A stretch of 64,000 nucleotides of DNA from an uncultured Desulfovibrio sp. (GTDB lineage: Bacteria > Desulfobacterota > Desulfovibrionia > Desulfovibrionales > Desulfovibrionaceae): positions 1 through 64,000 of the forward strand of contig URBN01000010.1 of NCBI GenBank assembly GCA_900546145.1. Direction: 5' to 3'. The notes below the pieces were generated by a model. That model ran no database searches, was not told the origin of the DNA, and was given only the letters and a program-made list of their open reading frames with translations. This document shows, piece after piece, positions 42,945 to 50,958 of this stretch; positions within the stretch are counted from its first letter, which is position 1, and each line of letters opens with the position of its first letter. Position numbers and translations under genes: made by a program.

Positions 42945-43021
42945 GCAGCCGCGAGGCTGCAACATCCATTTGAGAACAGCAAGTTCACAGAAGGGTGGCC
43001 TGTAAAGGCCCCCTTTTTTTT
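42945..43021 (+). terminator. Leader hairpin and intrinsic terminator before rimP
   Basis: A tight hairpin GCAGCC-GCGA-GGCTGC (42945-42960) is followed 30 nt later by GGGTGGCC / GGCCCCC (one bulge) with eight T (42993-43021). This places an intrinsic terminator inside the leader of the rimP operon. It would make a ~80-nt transcript unless anti-terminated. NusA feedback on its own operon is one explanation; a small RNA is another. Confidence 0.65.
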
Positions 43022-43053
43022 GACCCTTAAACCCGTGGTGGGGTACAGAAAAC

Positions 43054-43710
43054 GTGTCTGAAAACACGCTGAAAGCGAAAATTTTACAGCTGGCCGGGCC
43101 CGCCGTCGGGGCCCAGAATCTGGAGATATGGGGCCTCGAAGTCATCGAAGCCGGCCGCATGCTCGTCCGCCTGTACGTGGATATGCCCGGAAAGGCGGAA
43201 GAAGAAGCCCCCGCAGAGACAGAGGGCGGGGACATTCCTGAGAACATTTCGGCCACCGTGGATCAGTGCGAAAGCATCTCGCGGCAGCTCGCCCTGGCGC
43301 TGGACGCGGAAGAGGTCATCGACCGGCCCTATACGCTGGAAGTTTCCACGCCGGGCCTCGACAGGCTCTTCTTTTCCGCGGACCAGATGAAGGACTACAC
43401 GGGGGAAATCATTGACGCCCGGTATCCCGAAGCCATCACGCCCGGCGATCCGGTGAAGCCGCACCGCGTGTGGCGCGGCACCCTTCTGGAGGCCGGCGGC
43501 GATTCTTTCGTCCTGCAGCCCGGAAGCGTCTCCGAGGACGGCACGTTTCTTCCCGAGGACTGCCCGCCCGTAACGCTCCCCTTCTCCTCAGCCCGCAGGG
43601 TCCGCCGCGTCTATATTTATGCCCGCCCTCAGAAGCCCGGCCGGGGCAGCCGTCCCGGCAAGGCCAAAAAGAACAGCTCTTCTAAAGCTCAAAAAGGGAA
43701 AAATTCATGA
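43054..43710 (+). CDS. rimP: Ribosome maturation factor RimP
   Basis: 218 residues, GTG start. The N-terminal domain is interrupted by an acidic insert (EEEAPAETEGGD, about 50-65). The hallmark DRPYTLEVSTPGLDRLF is at about 90-107. A C-terminal SH3-like domain and a basic tail (KAKKNSSSKAQKGK) follow. It is needed for 30S subunit assembly. Overlaps nusA by 4 nt. Confidence 0.95.
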   Translation: MSENTLKAKILQLAGPAVGAQNLEIWGLEVIEAGRMLVRLYVDMPGKAEEEAPAETEGGDIPENISATVDQCESISRQLALALDAEEVIDRPYTLEVSTPGLDRLFFSADQMKDYTGEIIDARYPEAITPGDPVKPHRVWRGTLLEAGGDSFVLQPGSVSEDGTFLPEDCPPVTLPFSSARRVRRVYIYARPQKPGRGSRPGKAKKNSSSKAQKGKNS

Positions 43711-45194
43711 ATCTTGAACTGAAAAAGGCCATTGATCAGATCTGCAAGGACAGGGGCCTGGATCGCAATATGCTCATCGAGACGCTGCAGGAGGCCGTAC
43801 GCACCTCGGTGCTGCGCCGCTACAGCGAGGATATCGACGTCGAAGTCACGTACAACGAGGAAACCGGCGACATCGAAGTCTACCAGTTCAAGATCGTTGT
43901 GCCTGACGACGACGTGGCCAACGAGGACACGCAGATCGCCATTTCCGACGCCAAGAAGCACGATCCCTCGGTCCAGCTCGACGACGAGGTGGGCTTCCGC
44001 GTGAACATCGAGGATCTCGGCCGCATCGCCGCCCAGTCCGCCAAGCAGGTCATCATCCAGCGCATGCGCGACGCGGAGCAGGCCCAGATCTTTGACGAGT
44101 TCAAGGACCGCATCGGCGAGATCGTTTCCGGCACGGTGCAGCGCCGCGACAAGGGCGGCTGGGTCATTTCCCTCGGCCGCACCGAGGCCATCCTGCCCCG
44201 CGAGGAGCAGATCGCCAAGGAGCACTACAAGCGCGGCGATCAGATTCAGGCCATCATCATCGACGTACGCAAGGACGTCCGCGGCCCGCAGGTCGTGGTG
44301 TCCCGCTCCCACCGCGATTACCTCGCCGCCCTCTTCCGCCGCGAGGTGCCTGAAGTCGATGAGGGTGTCATCCAGATTCTCGGCGTGGCCCGCGATCCCG
44401 GCTCCCGCGCCAAGGTCGCCGTTGTCTCCCGCGACCGCGACGTGGATCCCGTGGGCGCCTGCGTGGGCGTCAGGGGCTCCCGCATCCAGAACATCGTGCA
44501 GGAGCTGCACGGTGAGCGCATCGACATCGTTGTCTGGAGCCCGGACATCAAAACCTACGCGAAGAACGCCATGGCTCCGGCCGTCGTCTCCAGCATCGTG
44601 GTGAACGAAGCCGAGAATCTTCTCGAAGTCATCGTTCCCGACGATCAGCTGACTCCGGCCATCGGCCGCAAGGGCCAGAACGTCAAACTGGCCGCGCGCC
44701 TGCTCGGCTGGAAGATCGACATCTACAGCGAGACCAGGCACAAGCTGGACGCTGACAAGAAACTGGGACACGGGCTCGAACAGGTGGCCAGCGTCGCCGA
44801 GGTCTCCGTGGAGGATCTCCTGAAGGCCGGCTACAACACCCTGGACAAGCTGCGCGCCGCCACGGACGGTGAGCTCGGCGAGAAGCTGAACCTCACCGCC
44901 ACCCGCATCGCCCAGCTGAGAGCCGCCATCAACTTCCTCGCCCCCGTGGTAGAAAAACAGCCCGAATCCTCTTCTGTCGAGTTCATGAACAGGCCTGCCG
45001 CTGACGCGGCGGAAAACGCCGGACAGGATGAAGAGGATGAGCCCGAGCCCGAGGAATACGGCACCGACGATCCCAGCGCCGACACCGTCGACGGCACCGA
45101 TGCCCAGGATCCCTCCGAAGCCGGTTTCACGGATCCGGACGGGGAAGCCAAGGATGGAGCCGATGACGAAAACGGACCCGAAGACGCCCGATAG
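43707..45194 (+). CDS. nusA: Transcription termination/antitermination protein NusA
   Basis: 495 residues. The N-terminal RNA-polymerase domain is at 1-125, S1 at about 135-200 (GTVQRRDKGGWVISLGR), and KH1-KH2 at about 200-345 (GACVGVRGSRIQNIV, PAIGRKGQNVKLAARL). One helix-hairpin-helix repeat is at about 360-415. The C-terminus is an acidic tail (EDEEDEPEPEEYGTDD type) instead of a full second repeat. Controls pausing and termination. Overlaps ylxR. Confidence 0.98.
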   Translation: MNLELKKAIDQICKDRGLDRNMLIETLQEAVRTSVLRRYSEDIDVEVTYNEETGDIEVYQFKIVVPDDDVANEDTQIAISDAKKHDPSVQLDDEVGFRVNIEDLGRIAAQSAKQVIIQRMRDAEQAQIFDEFKDRIGEIVSGTVQRRDKGGWVISLGRTEAILPREEQIAKEHYKRGDQIQAIIIDVRKDVRGPQVVVSRSHRDYLAALFRREVPEVDEGVIQILGVARDPGSRAKVAVVSRDRDVDPVGACVGVRGSRIQNIVQELHGERIDIVVWSPDIKTYAKNAMAPAVVSSIVVNEAENLLEVIVPDDQLTPAIGRKGQNVKLAARLLGWKIDIYSETRHKLDADKKLGHGLEQVASVAEVSVEDLLKAGYNTLDKLRAATDGELGEKLNLTATRIAQLRAAINFLAPVVEKQPESSSVEFMNRPAADAAENAGQDEEDEPEPEEYGTDDPSADTVDGTDAQDPSEAGFTDPDGEAKDGADDENGPEDAR

Positions 45195-45414
45195 CGGGGC
45201 GCGTCCGGGGCCCGAGCGCATGTGCGTCATCTGCAGACAGCGTTTCCCGAAGCAGAACCTGACGCGCTATGTCCGGGACCCCGGAGGAGAGCTCGTGCCC
45301 GACCTGAAGAAGACACTCCCCGGCAGGGGATGGTACGTCTGCGGCCGGGAATCCTGCCAGACAAAATTTTCCAAATACCGCACTGCGAAACGGCACAGGG
45401 GGGGAAATAAATGA
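45163..45414 (+). CDS. ylxR: YlxR (DUF448) RNA-binding protein
   Basis: 83 residues from ATG 45163, inside the end of nusA; an ATG at 45154 is also possible. Signature: RMCVICRQRFPKQNLTRYV and GRGWYVCGRESC. Small basic RNA-binding or regulatory protein always found in nusA-infB operons. It overlaps infB by 4 nt (ATGA), indicating coupled translation. Confidence 0.9.
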   Translation: MTKTDPKTPDSGARPGPERMCVICRQRFPKQNLTRYVRDPGGELVPDLKKTLPGRGWYVCGRESCQTKFSKYRTAKRHRGGNK

Positions 45415-48131
45415 CCAAAGACAAAATCAAGTTAAAGGACCTCGCGGAAGATCTGAAAATTCCGCGTCAGGAGCTCCTTGGCACAGCGCGTGAGATGAAC
45501 CTTGCCGTTCGCAGCGTCCAGGGTTCCGTCACGCCTGAGGAAGCCGACAAGCTCCGCAGGCATTACGAAAAGATCCGTCAGGCGGACAAGGACCAAAAGC
45601 AGGTCATCGTCCGCCACCGCCGCAACGCGGCTCCGGCGGACGGAGCCGGCGCGAAGCCCGCTCCCCGCGAAAGGGCTGCCGATGGCGGAAGGCCCCAGCG
45701 CGCTCCCGCGCAGAGGCCCGCGAAGCAGGAACCCGCAGCCGCGGCCAGGGTCATCAGCCGGCCTGAAGAGGCCAGCCCGGTGAAGGTGCCTGCGGCCCGT
45801 ATCATCACGCCGGCCCCGCAGGCCGGGACATCTGCCCAGCCGAAGCCCGAAGCCGGGGACGGAGCTCAGCCCGCTCCCGCTGCCGCGCCGGCAGCCAGAA
45901 TCGTTGCCCCGGCCCCGCAGAAGGACGCGAAGCCGAAGCCCCGCCCCGCGCAGGCCTCCGAACAGCAGGAGGACGGCGCCTCTCCGAGGGTGCGCATCAT
46001 TTCCCGTCCTTCCCCGTCTGCGCGCCGCGACCGTCCGGCCGGCGGACAGCGTGACGGCGGACAGCGCGATGGCGGTGATTCCCGCGGACCCCGCACGCGC
46101 ACGCCCGGAGGCAGGCCCTCCGGCGGCTTCCGCTCCTCTTCCATGGGCGGCGGCCAGGGCGGTTCCATGGGCGGCATGGACTTCGGCGGGGAACAGCCCA
46201 CTGACACCCGCAGCAAGAAGAAGCGCAACAAGGGACGCCGCAGCACGGACTTCCAGACCAGCGATTTCGGACATCATCAGGAGGAGCATGACGCTCCCCG
46301 GTTCCGGAGCAAGGGACACCGCAAGGGCGGCAAGCCCCAGTCTCCCGCGCCCGTGACCCAGCCCCTGAAGGCGGCAAAGCGCAAGCTGCGCATCGCCGAG
46401 GCCATCCGCGTCTCCGACATGGCGCACCAGATGGGCCTCAAGGCCAACGAAATCATCAAGGTTCTTTTCAACCTCGGGATCATGGCCACCATCAACCAGT
46501 CCATTGATTTCGACACGGCCCAGATCGTGGCCGCCGAATTCAACTACGAGGTTGAGAAGACCGGCTTCGAGGAAAAGGACTATCTCGGCGAGACCGAGCC
46601 CGACAAGCCCGAGGATCTCAAGCCGCGTCCGCCCGTGGTCACCATCATGGGCCATGTCGACCACGGCAAGACCTCCCTGCTTGACGCCATCCGCAAGACG
46701 CACGTGACGAGCGGCGAAGCCGGCGGCATCACCCAGCACATCGGCGCCTACCACGTGAAGACCAAGAACGGCGATGTCGTCTTCCTGGACACCCCCGGCC
46801 ACGAGGCTTTCACGGCCATGCGCGCCCGCGGTGCCCAGATCACCGACCTTGTCATCCTGGTTGTGGCCGCTGACGACGGCGTCATGGAGCAGACCCGCGA
46901 GGCCATCAACCATGCCCGCGCCGCCAACGTGCCGATCATCGTGGCCATCAACAAGATCGACAAGCCCGGCGCCAACCCCGACCGCGTTATGCGCGAGCTC
47001 TCCGAGCTCGGCCTGCAGCCCGAGGAATGGGGCGGCGACACCATCTGCGCCAAGGTTTCCGCCAAGACCCACCAGGGTCTCGATGAACTGCTCGAGCTTC
47101 TCGCCCTGCAGTCCGAAGTGATGGAACTCAAGGCCAATCCCAACAAGCCCGCCCGCGGCCACATTGTTGAAGCCAAGCTGGACAAGGGCCGCGGCCCCGT
47201 GGGCACCGTGCTCATCCAGGAAGGCACCCTGCATCAGGGCGACTACTTCGTGTGCGGCACCTTCTCCGGCCGCGTGCGCGCCATGTTCAATGACCAGGGC
47301 AAGAAGGTCCGCGAGGCCGGACCGTCCATCCCCGTGGAAGTGCAGGGCTTTGCCGGCGTTCCCGAGGCTGGTGAAGCCTTCGACGCCGTGGCTGACGAAA
47401 AGGTCGCCCGCCGCATCGCCGACGCCCGCGCCCAGAAGAAGCGTGAACAGGATCTCGCCAGCGAATCCAAGGTGACCCTCGAAACCTTCCTGGCCTCCTC
47501 CGGCGACGAGGAACAGAAGACCCTCAATCTCGTGCTCAAGGCCGATGTGCAGGGCACCCTCGAGGCCGTTCAGGAATCCCTGAAGAAGGTCTCCACGGAA
47601 AAGGTCAACGTCAACGTGGTTCACGCCGGCACCGGCGCCATCACCGAATCCGATATTCTGCTGGCCTCCGCCTCGAAGGCCATCATCATCGGCTTCAATA
47701 TCCGTCCCACTGCCAAGGTGAAGGCCATCGCGGCCCACGAGAACGTGGATATCCGCTACTACGACATCATCTACAAGCTCGTGGACGACGTGAAGAACGC
47801 CATGGCCGGTCTCCTTGCCCCCGTGGAGAAAGAAGTGGTGCTCGGCCAGGCCGAAGTGCGCCAGACCTTCTCCCTGCCCAAGGTGGGCACCATCGCCGGC
47901 GCCTATGTGTCTGACGGCAAGATCACCCGCAACGCGGGCGCCCGCCTCATGCGCGACGGCATCGTGATCTACACGGGACACATCAGCTCCCTGAAGCGCT
48001 TCAAGGATGACGCGAAGGAAGTGGTCCGCGGCAACGAATGCGGCGTGGGCCTCGAGAACTACAACGACATCAAGGTCGGCGACATCATCGAAGCCTTCGA
48101 GACCGTGCAGGAAGCTGCCACACTCGAATAA
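45411..48131 (+). CDS. infB: Translation initiation factor IF-2
   Basis: 906 residues. A long low-complexity N-terminal region (about 60-300) is rich in Ala, Pro, Gly and Arg and holds GGGQGGSMGGMDFGG-like repeats. It is longer than in E. coli but normal for delta-proteobacteria. The second IF2_N is at about 320-380. The GTPase domain starts near residue 405 with GHVDHGKTSLLD, DTPGHEAF and NKIDKPGA. Domains II-IV complete it. Brings initiator tRNA to the 30S subunit. Confidence 0.98.
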   Translation: MTKDKIKLKDLAEDLKIPRQELLGTAREMNLAVRSVQGSVTPEEADKLRRHYEKIRQADKDQKQVIVRHRRNAAPADGAGAKPAPRERAADGGRPQRAPAQRPAKQEPAAAARVISRPEEASPVKVPAARIITPAPQAGTSAQPKPEAGDGAQPAPAAAPAARIVAPAPQKDAKPKPRPAQASEQQEDGASPRVRIISRPSPSARRDRPAGGQRDGGQRDGGDSRGPRTRTPGGRPSGGFRSSSMGGGQGGSMGGMDFGGEQPTDTRSKKKRNKGRRSTDFQTSDFGHHQEEHDAPRFRSKGHRKGGKPQSPAPVTQPLKAAKRKLRIAEAIRVSDMAHQMGLKANEIIKVLFNLGIMATINQSIDFDTAQIVAAEFNYEVEKTGFEEKDYLGETEPDKPEDLKPRPPVVTIMGHVDHGKTSLLDAIRKTHVTSGEAGGITQHIGAYHVKTKNGDVVFLDTPGHEAFTAMRARGAQITDLVILVVAADDGVMEQTREAINHARAANVPIIVAINKIDKPGANPDRVMRELSELGLQPEEWGGDTICAKVSAKTHQGLDELLELLALQSEVMELKANPNKPARGHIVEAKLDKGRGPVGTVLIQEGTLHQGDYFVCGTFSGRVRAMFNDQGKKVREAGPSIPVEVQGFAGVPEAGEAFDAVADEKVARRIADARAQKKREQDLASESKVTLETFLASSGDEEQKTLNLVLKADVQGTLEAVQESLKKVSTEKVNVNVVHAGTGAITESDILLASASKAIIIGFNIRPTAKVKAIAAHENVDIRYYDIIYKLVDDVKNAMAGLLAPVEKEVVLGQAEVRQTFSLPKVGTIAGAYVSDGKITRNAGARLMRDGIVIYTGHISSLKRFKDDAKEVVRGNECGVGLENYNDIKVGDIIEAFETVQEAATLE

Positions 48132-48146
48132 CAGCATCAGACGGCA

Positions 48147-48181
48147 GGCGGATCTCCCCATGGAGATCCGCCGCTTTTTTT
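48147..48181 (+). terminator. Rho-independent terminator after infB
   Basis: Perfect 11-bp stem GGCGGATCTCC / GGAGATCCGCC with a CCAT loop and seven T. It ends 4 nt before the ylxP start codon, so ylxP must rely on read-through or its own promoter. Confidence 0.92.
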
Positions 48182-48185
48182 CAGC

Positions 48186-48476
48186 ATGTACATCGCTCAC
48201 CTCACCATCGAGATCGCCCTGGACGGCAATGACAACCTCAAGGCCAAGCGCCGGGTTGCCAACAGCCTCAAGCAGAAGACCCGCAACAAGTTCAATGTGG
48301 CCATCGCCGAGGACGGAACCGAGGACTCCCTCACCCTGCTCCGCCTGGCCGTCGTCTCCATCTCCAACTCGGAGCGTCATCTCCGCAGCAAAATGGACAA
48401 ATGCGAGCTCATGATGGAGGCCGTGGCCAAAGAAGAAGTCACCGACTCACATCTGGAGATTTATGCTCTTGACTGA
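48186..48476 (+). CDS. YlxP/DUF503 family protein
   Basis: 96 residues. MYIAHLTIEIALDGNDNLKAKRRVANSLKQKTRNKFNVAIAE has the DUF503 pattern (SLKxKRxVxxSLKxRxRxxFNVxVAE). A small conserved protein that follows infB in many bacteria; it may assist ribosome-binding factor functions. There is no room for a good ribosome site because the infB terminator T run lies immediately upstream. Overlaps the nrnA start by 14 nt. Confidence 0.9.
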   Translation: MYIAHLTIEIALDGNDNLKAKRRVANSLKQKTRNKFNVAIAEDGTEDSLTLLRLAVVSISNSERHLRSKMDKCELMMEAVAKEEVTDSHLEIYALD

Positions 48477-49473
48477 TCTGGCCTACCCCGCCGCGTGGCG
48501 GGACGAGGCAGCCGCGGTCGCCGGAGCCTTAAAAAGGTACGACCGCTACATCGTCTGCGGGCACGCCCATCTGGACGGCGACGCCCTGGCCTCTGTCACG
48601 GCCGCGGGATTCCTTCTGCGCGCCCTCGGCAGGGAATTTGTCCTCTACTCCCCCTACGGCGTGCCGGCCTACCTCGAATTCGTGGAACGCCCCGCTTCCG
48701 TGTACACCTCCCTCGCCCGTCTCCCCTTCACCCCGCAGTGCGTGCTCGCCCTGGACCTCGGGACCCCTTCCCGGCTCGGTGAGGAGCTTGGGGCGCTTCT
48801 GCCTTCCCTCGCCTGCATCAACGTGGATCACCACCCCGGTCCGGGCATGGGCACGGCGGCGAACATGATCCATCCCGAAGCCGCGGCCACGGCCCAGCTT
48901 CTGGCTTCGGTCATTCACGCCTCCGGCGCCGATTTCACGCCCGCCATGGCTTCTGCCCTCATGACCGGACTCATCACGGACACGGGAGGATTCCGCCACT
49001 CCAACACGGATCCCGGAGTGCTCGCCCTCGCGGCTGAGCTCAGCCTCAGGGGGGCTGACATCCACGCCATAAGGGAATGCCTCGACAAGACCTGGACCAT
49101 ACCCCGCTTCCGGCTCTGGAGCCGCCTTTCCGCGAAGGTTTCCACCGCAGCGGCAGGCGCCGTGGCCATCTGTTCCTGCACGTCCGGCGATCTCGGAAGC
49201 ACCACAACGACACAGGAAGACTGCGAGGGATTCGTGGAGCGCATGCTCTCCCTGAAAGGCGTCCGCATAGCAGCCCTTCTCAAGGAGCAGGAGCCCGGGA
49301 AAACACGCTTCAGCCTGCGCGCGGCCGGCGACAGCGACGTGGCGGCCATAGCCGCCGTCTTCGGGGGCGGCGGCCATGTAAAAGCAGCAGGCGGCACCAT
49401 TGCGCTGCCTGCCGACGAGGCGGAGAAAGAACTTCTCGCCGCCATTCTCAGAACGGCTCCGAAACCCCTGTAA
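48463..49473 (+). CDS. nrnA: DHH-family phosphoesterase, NrnA-like
   Basis: 336 residues. GHAHLDGDALASVTA (metal-binding DxDA) and NVDHHPG (DHH) are the N-terminal motifs, TGLITDTGGF is the third, and GGGGHVKAAGG in the C-terminal DHHA1 domain binds substrate. It degrades nanoRNA and pAp. In nusA-infB operons this gene is usually between rbfA and truB. Here no rbfA was seen; ylxP takes its place. Cytoplasmic. Confidence 0.92.
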   Translation: MLLTDLAYPAAWRDEAAAVAGALKRYDRYIVCGHAHLDGDALASVTAAGFLLRALGREFVLYSPYGVPAYLEFVERPASVYTSLARLPFTPQCVLALDLGTPSRLGEELGALLPSLACINVDHHPGPGMGTAANMIHPEAAATAQLLASVIHASGADFTPAMASALMTGLITDTGGFRHSNTDPGVLALAAELSLRGADIHAIRECLDKTWTIPRFRLWSRLSAKVSTAAAGAVAICSCTSGDLGSTTTTQEDCEGFVERMLSLKGVRIAALLKEQEPGKTRFSLRAAGDSDVAAIAAVFGGGGHVKAAGGTIALPADEAEKELLAAILRTAPKPL

Positions 49474-49519
49474 GTTTTCGGAAAAAATCATGCAGGACAC
49501 GCCGGGCGCCTCTAATCCT

Positions 49520-49548
49520 TTGACTTTTGCCCGATTTTTGTCTATCAG
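49520..49548 (+). promoter_or_regulatory. Promoter of truB
   Basis: TTGACT and TATCAG with exactly 17 bp between. The predicted start is about 6 nt before the truB ATG. This fits the absence of a ribosome-binding site there, so the transcript may be leaderless. Confidence 0.45.
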
Positions 49549-49560
49549 AGTCAACCAGCC

Positions 49561-50508
49561 ATGACAGAAGCACCCCGCGATCACGAAGATCTTGCTCCAC
49601 GCCCCGCGCAGCAGAACGGCGTTCTGGTTCTGAACAAGCCTTCAGGGCCGACCTCCAACCGCTGCATCACGGCCATCAAGCGCATGGGACAGAAGAAGAT
49701 CGGCCACGCGGGCACGCTGGATCCCATGGCCGGCGGTGTCCTGCTTGTCCTTCTCGGACAGGGCACCAAACTCTCCGGGTACCTGCTCGGCGGAGGCGCC
49801 AAGATTTACCGCGGCACCCTCGAGCTCGGCAGGGAAACGGACACCTGGGACAAAGAAGGAACCGTTCTCGCCGAAAACGGCTGGGACGGGGTAAGCGGGG
49901 ATGCCGTACGGCGTGACATCGCTTCCTGGACGGGCTCCCACATGCAGCCCGTGCCCCCTTATTCCGCTGCCAAGCACAACGGCCGGCCTCTTTACAGCCT
50001 GGCCCGCAGCGGACAGGACGTCCCTGAAAAAACAAAGCGTGTGGAAATTTCACAGGCGGAGGTTCTCTCCATGGAACTTCCGGCTGTCACTTTTCGGGTC
50101 AAATGCAGTTCCGGCACCTACATACGCTCCCTCGCCCACAGCTTGGGGATGCGACTCGGGTGCGGAGCCGTGCTCACGGAACTGACCCGGGAGTACAGTC
50201 ACCCCTTCGGCCTTGACAGGGCCGTGGACCTGGACTTCCTGCAGAAGAACCCGGAGCTTCTCCCGCAGTACGTGCATCCCATCCGTGAGGTGCTCGCCAG
50301 CTGGCCTCAGGTCCGGCTCGGCGCGGAAGAGGCAGCCAGGGTACGCAACGGCATTGCCTGCGCGTGTCCGGCAGGGCTTCTTGAGAAAATACGCGCCAAC
50401 GGAGGGCTCGCCCTGCTCATGCAGGGAGATACCGAGCTCGCCGTGGCCTCCCTTCAGGAAAATCCGTCGGGTCCCGTTCTCGCCATAACGAGGGGGCTTT
50501 GGAATTAA
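49561..50508 (+). CDS. truB: tRNA pseudouridine(55) synthase TruB
   Basis: 315 residues. NKPSGPTSN, IGHAGTLDPMAGGVLLVLLG (catalytic Asp) and CSSGTYIRSLAHSLG are intact. The C-terminal PUA-like part is short. Makes pseudouridine 55 in tRNA T-loops. No clear ribosome site; a promoter lies just before the start. Followed by rpsO at 29 nt. Confidence 0.96.
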   Translation: MTEAPRDHEDLAPRPAQQNGVLVLNKPSGPTSNRCITAIKRMGQKKIGHAGTLDPMAGGVLLVLLGQGTKLSGYLLGGGAKIYRGTLELGRETDTWDKEGTVLAENGWDGVSGDAVRRDIASWTGSHMQPVPPYSAAKHNGRPLYSLARSGQDVPEKTKRVEISQAEVLSMELPAVTFRVKCSSGTYIRSLAHSLGMRLGCGAVLTELTREYSHPFGLDRAVDLDFLQKNPELLPQYVHPIREVLASWPQVRLGAEEAARVRNGIACACPAGLLEKIRANGGLALLMQGDTELAVASLQENPSGPVLAITRGLWN

Positions 50509-50537
50509 CCCTATACTCTCTTTAAGGAGAAACTGCT

Positions 50538-50807
50538 GTGGCTATTGATTCTACTCAGAAAAAGGTAATTATCGAGGAACACGCCAGACACGAAGGCGAT
50601 ACCGGATCTCCTGAAGTTCAGGTCGCCCTCCTGACCGCCCGCATCGAAGGCCTCACCGAACACTTCAAGGTGCACAAGAAGGACTTCCACTCCCGCACCG
50701 GCCTTCTGAAGCTCGTCGGCCACCGCCGCAACATCCTCAATTACCTCAAGTCCAAGGACATCCAGCGCTACCGTGCCCTCATCGACAAGCTCGGCCTGCG
50801 CAAGTAA
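50538..50807 (+). CDS. rpsO: 30S ribosomal protein S15
   Basis: 89 residues, GTG start with AAGGAG. Contains HEGDTGSPEVQVALLTARI, HFKVHKKDFHSRTGLLKLVGHRRNILNYL and the C-terminal LIDKLGLRK. Binds 16S rRNA early in 30S assembly. Its own terminator separates it from pnp, the usual neighbour. Confidence 0.99.
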   Translation: MAIDSTQKKVIIEEHARHEGDTGSPEVQVALLTARIEGLTEHFKVHKKDFHSRTGLLKLVGHRRNILNYLKSKDIQRYRALIDKLGLRK

Positions 50808-50827
50808 CTGCATTCTGTGCTGATGAA

Positions 50828-50848
50828 GGGGCCTCAGGGCCCCTTTTT
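50828..50848 (+). terminator. Rho-independent terminator between rpsO and pnp
   Basis: GGGGCC-TCAG-GGCCCC followed by TTTTT, 20 nt after the rpsO stop. In E. coli the same position carries a terminator and an RNase III site. Confidence 0.9.
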
Positions 50849-50958
50849 CTTTCCCGCGCCCGTCTTCTCCGGGCGCCTAACGCGCGAAGGGGTATCCGGG
50901 AAAACGAGGCAGGTTCTGCCCCCTTTTCCCGGAGTCCCCTTCCACCACAAGGAGAGCC

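Noticed and set aside
45432..48380. 982-codon open frame on the minus strand
   Set aside because: It is antisense to infB and arises from GC-rich codon bias; infB has all IF-2 motifs.
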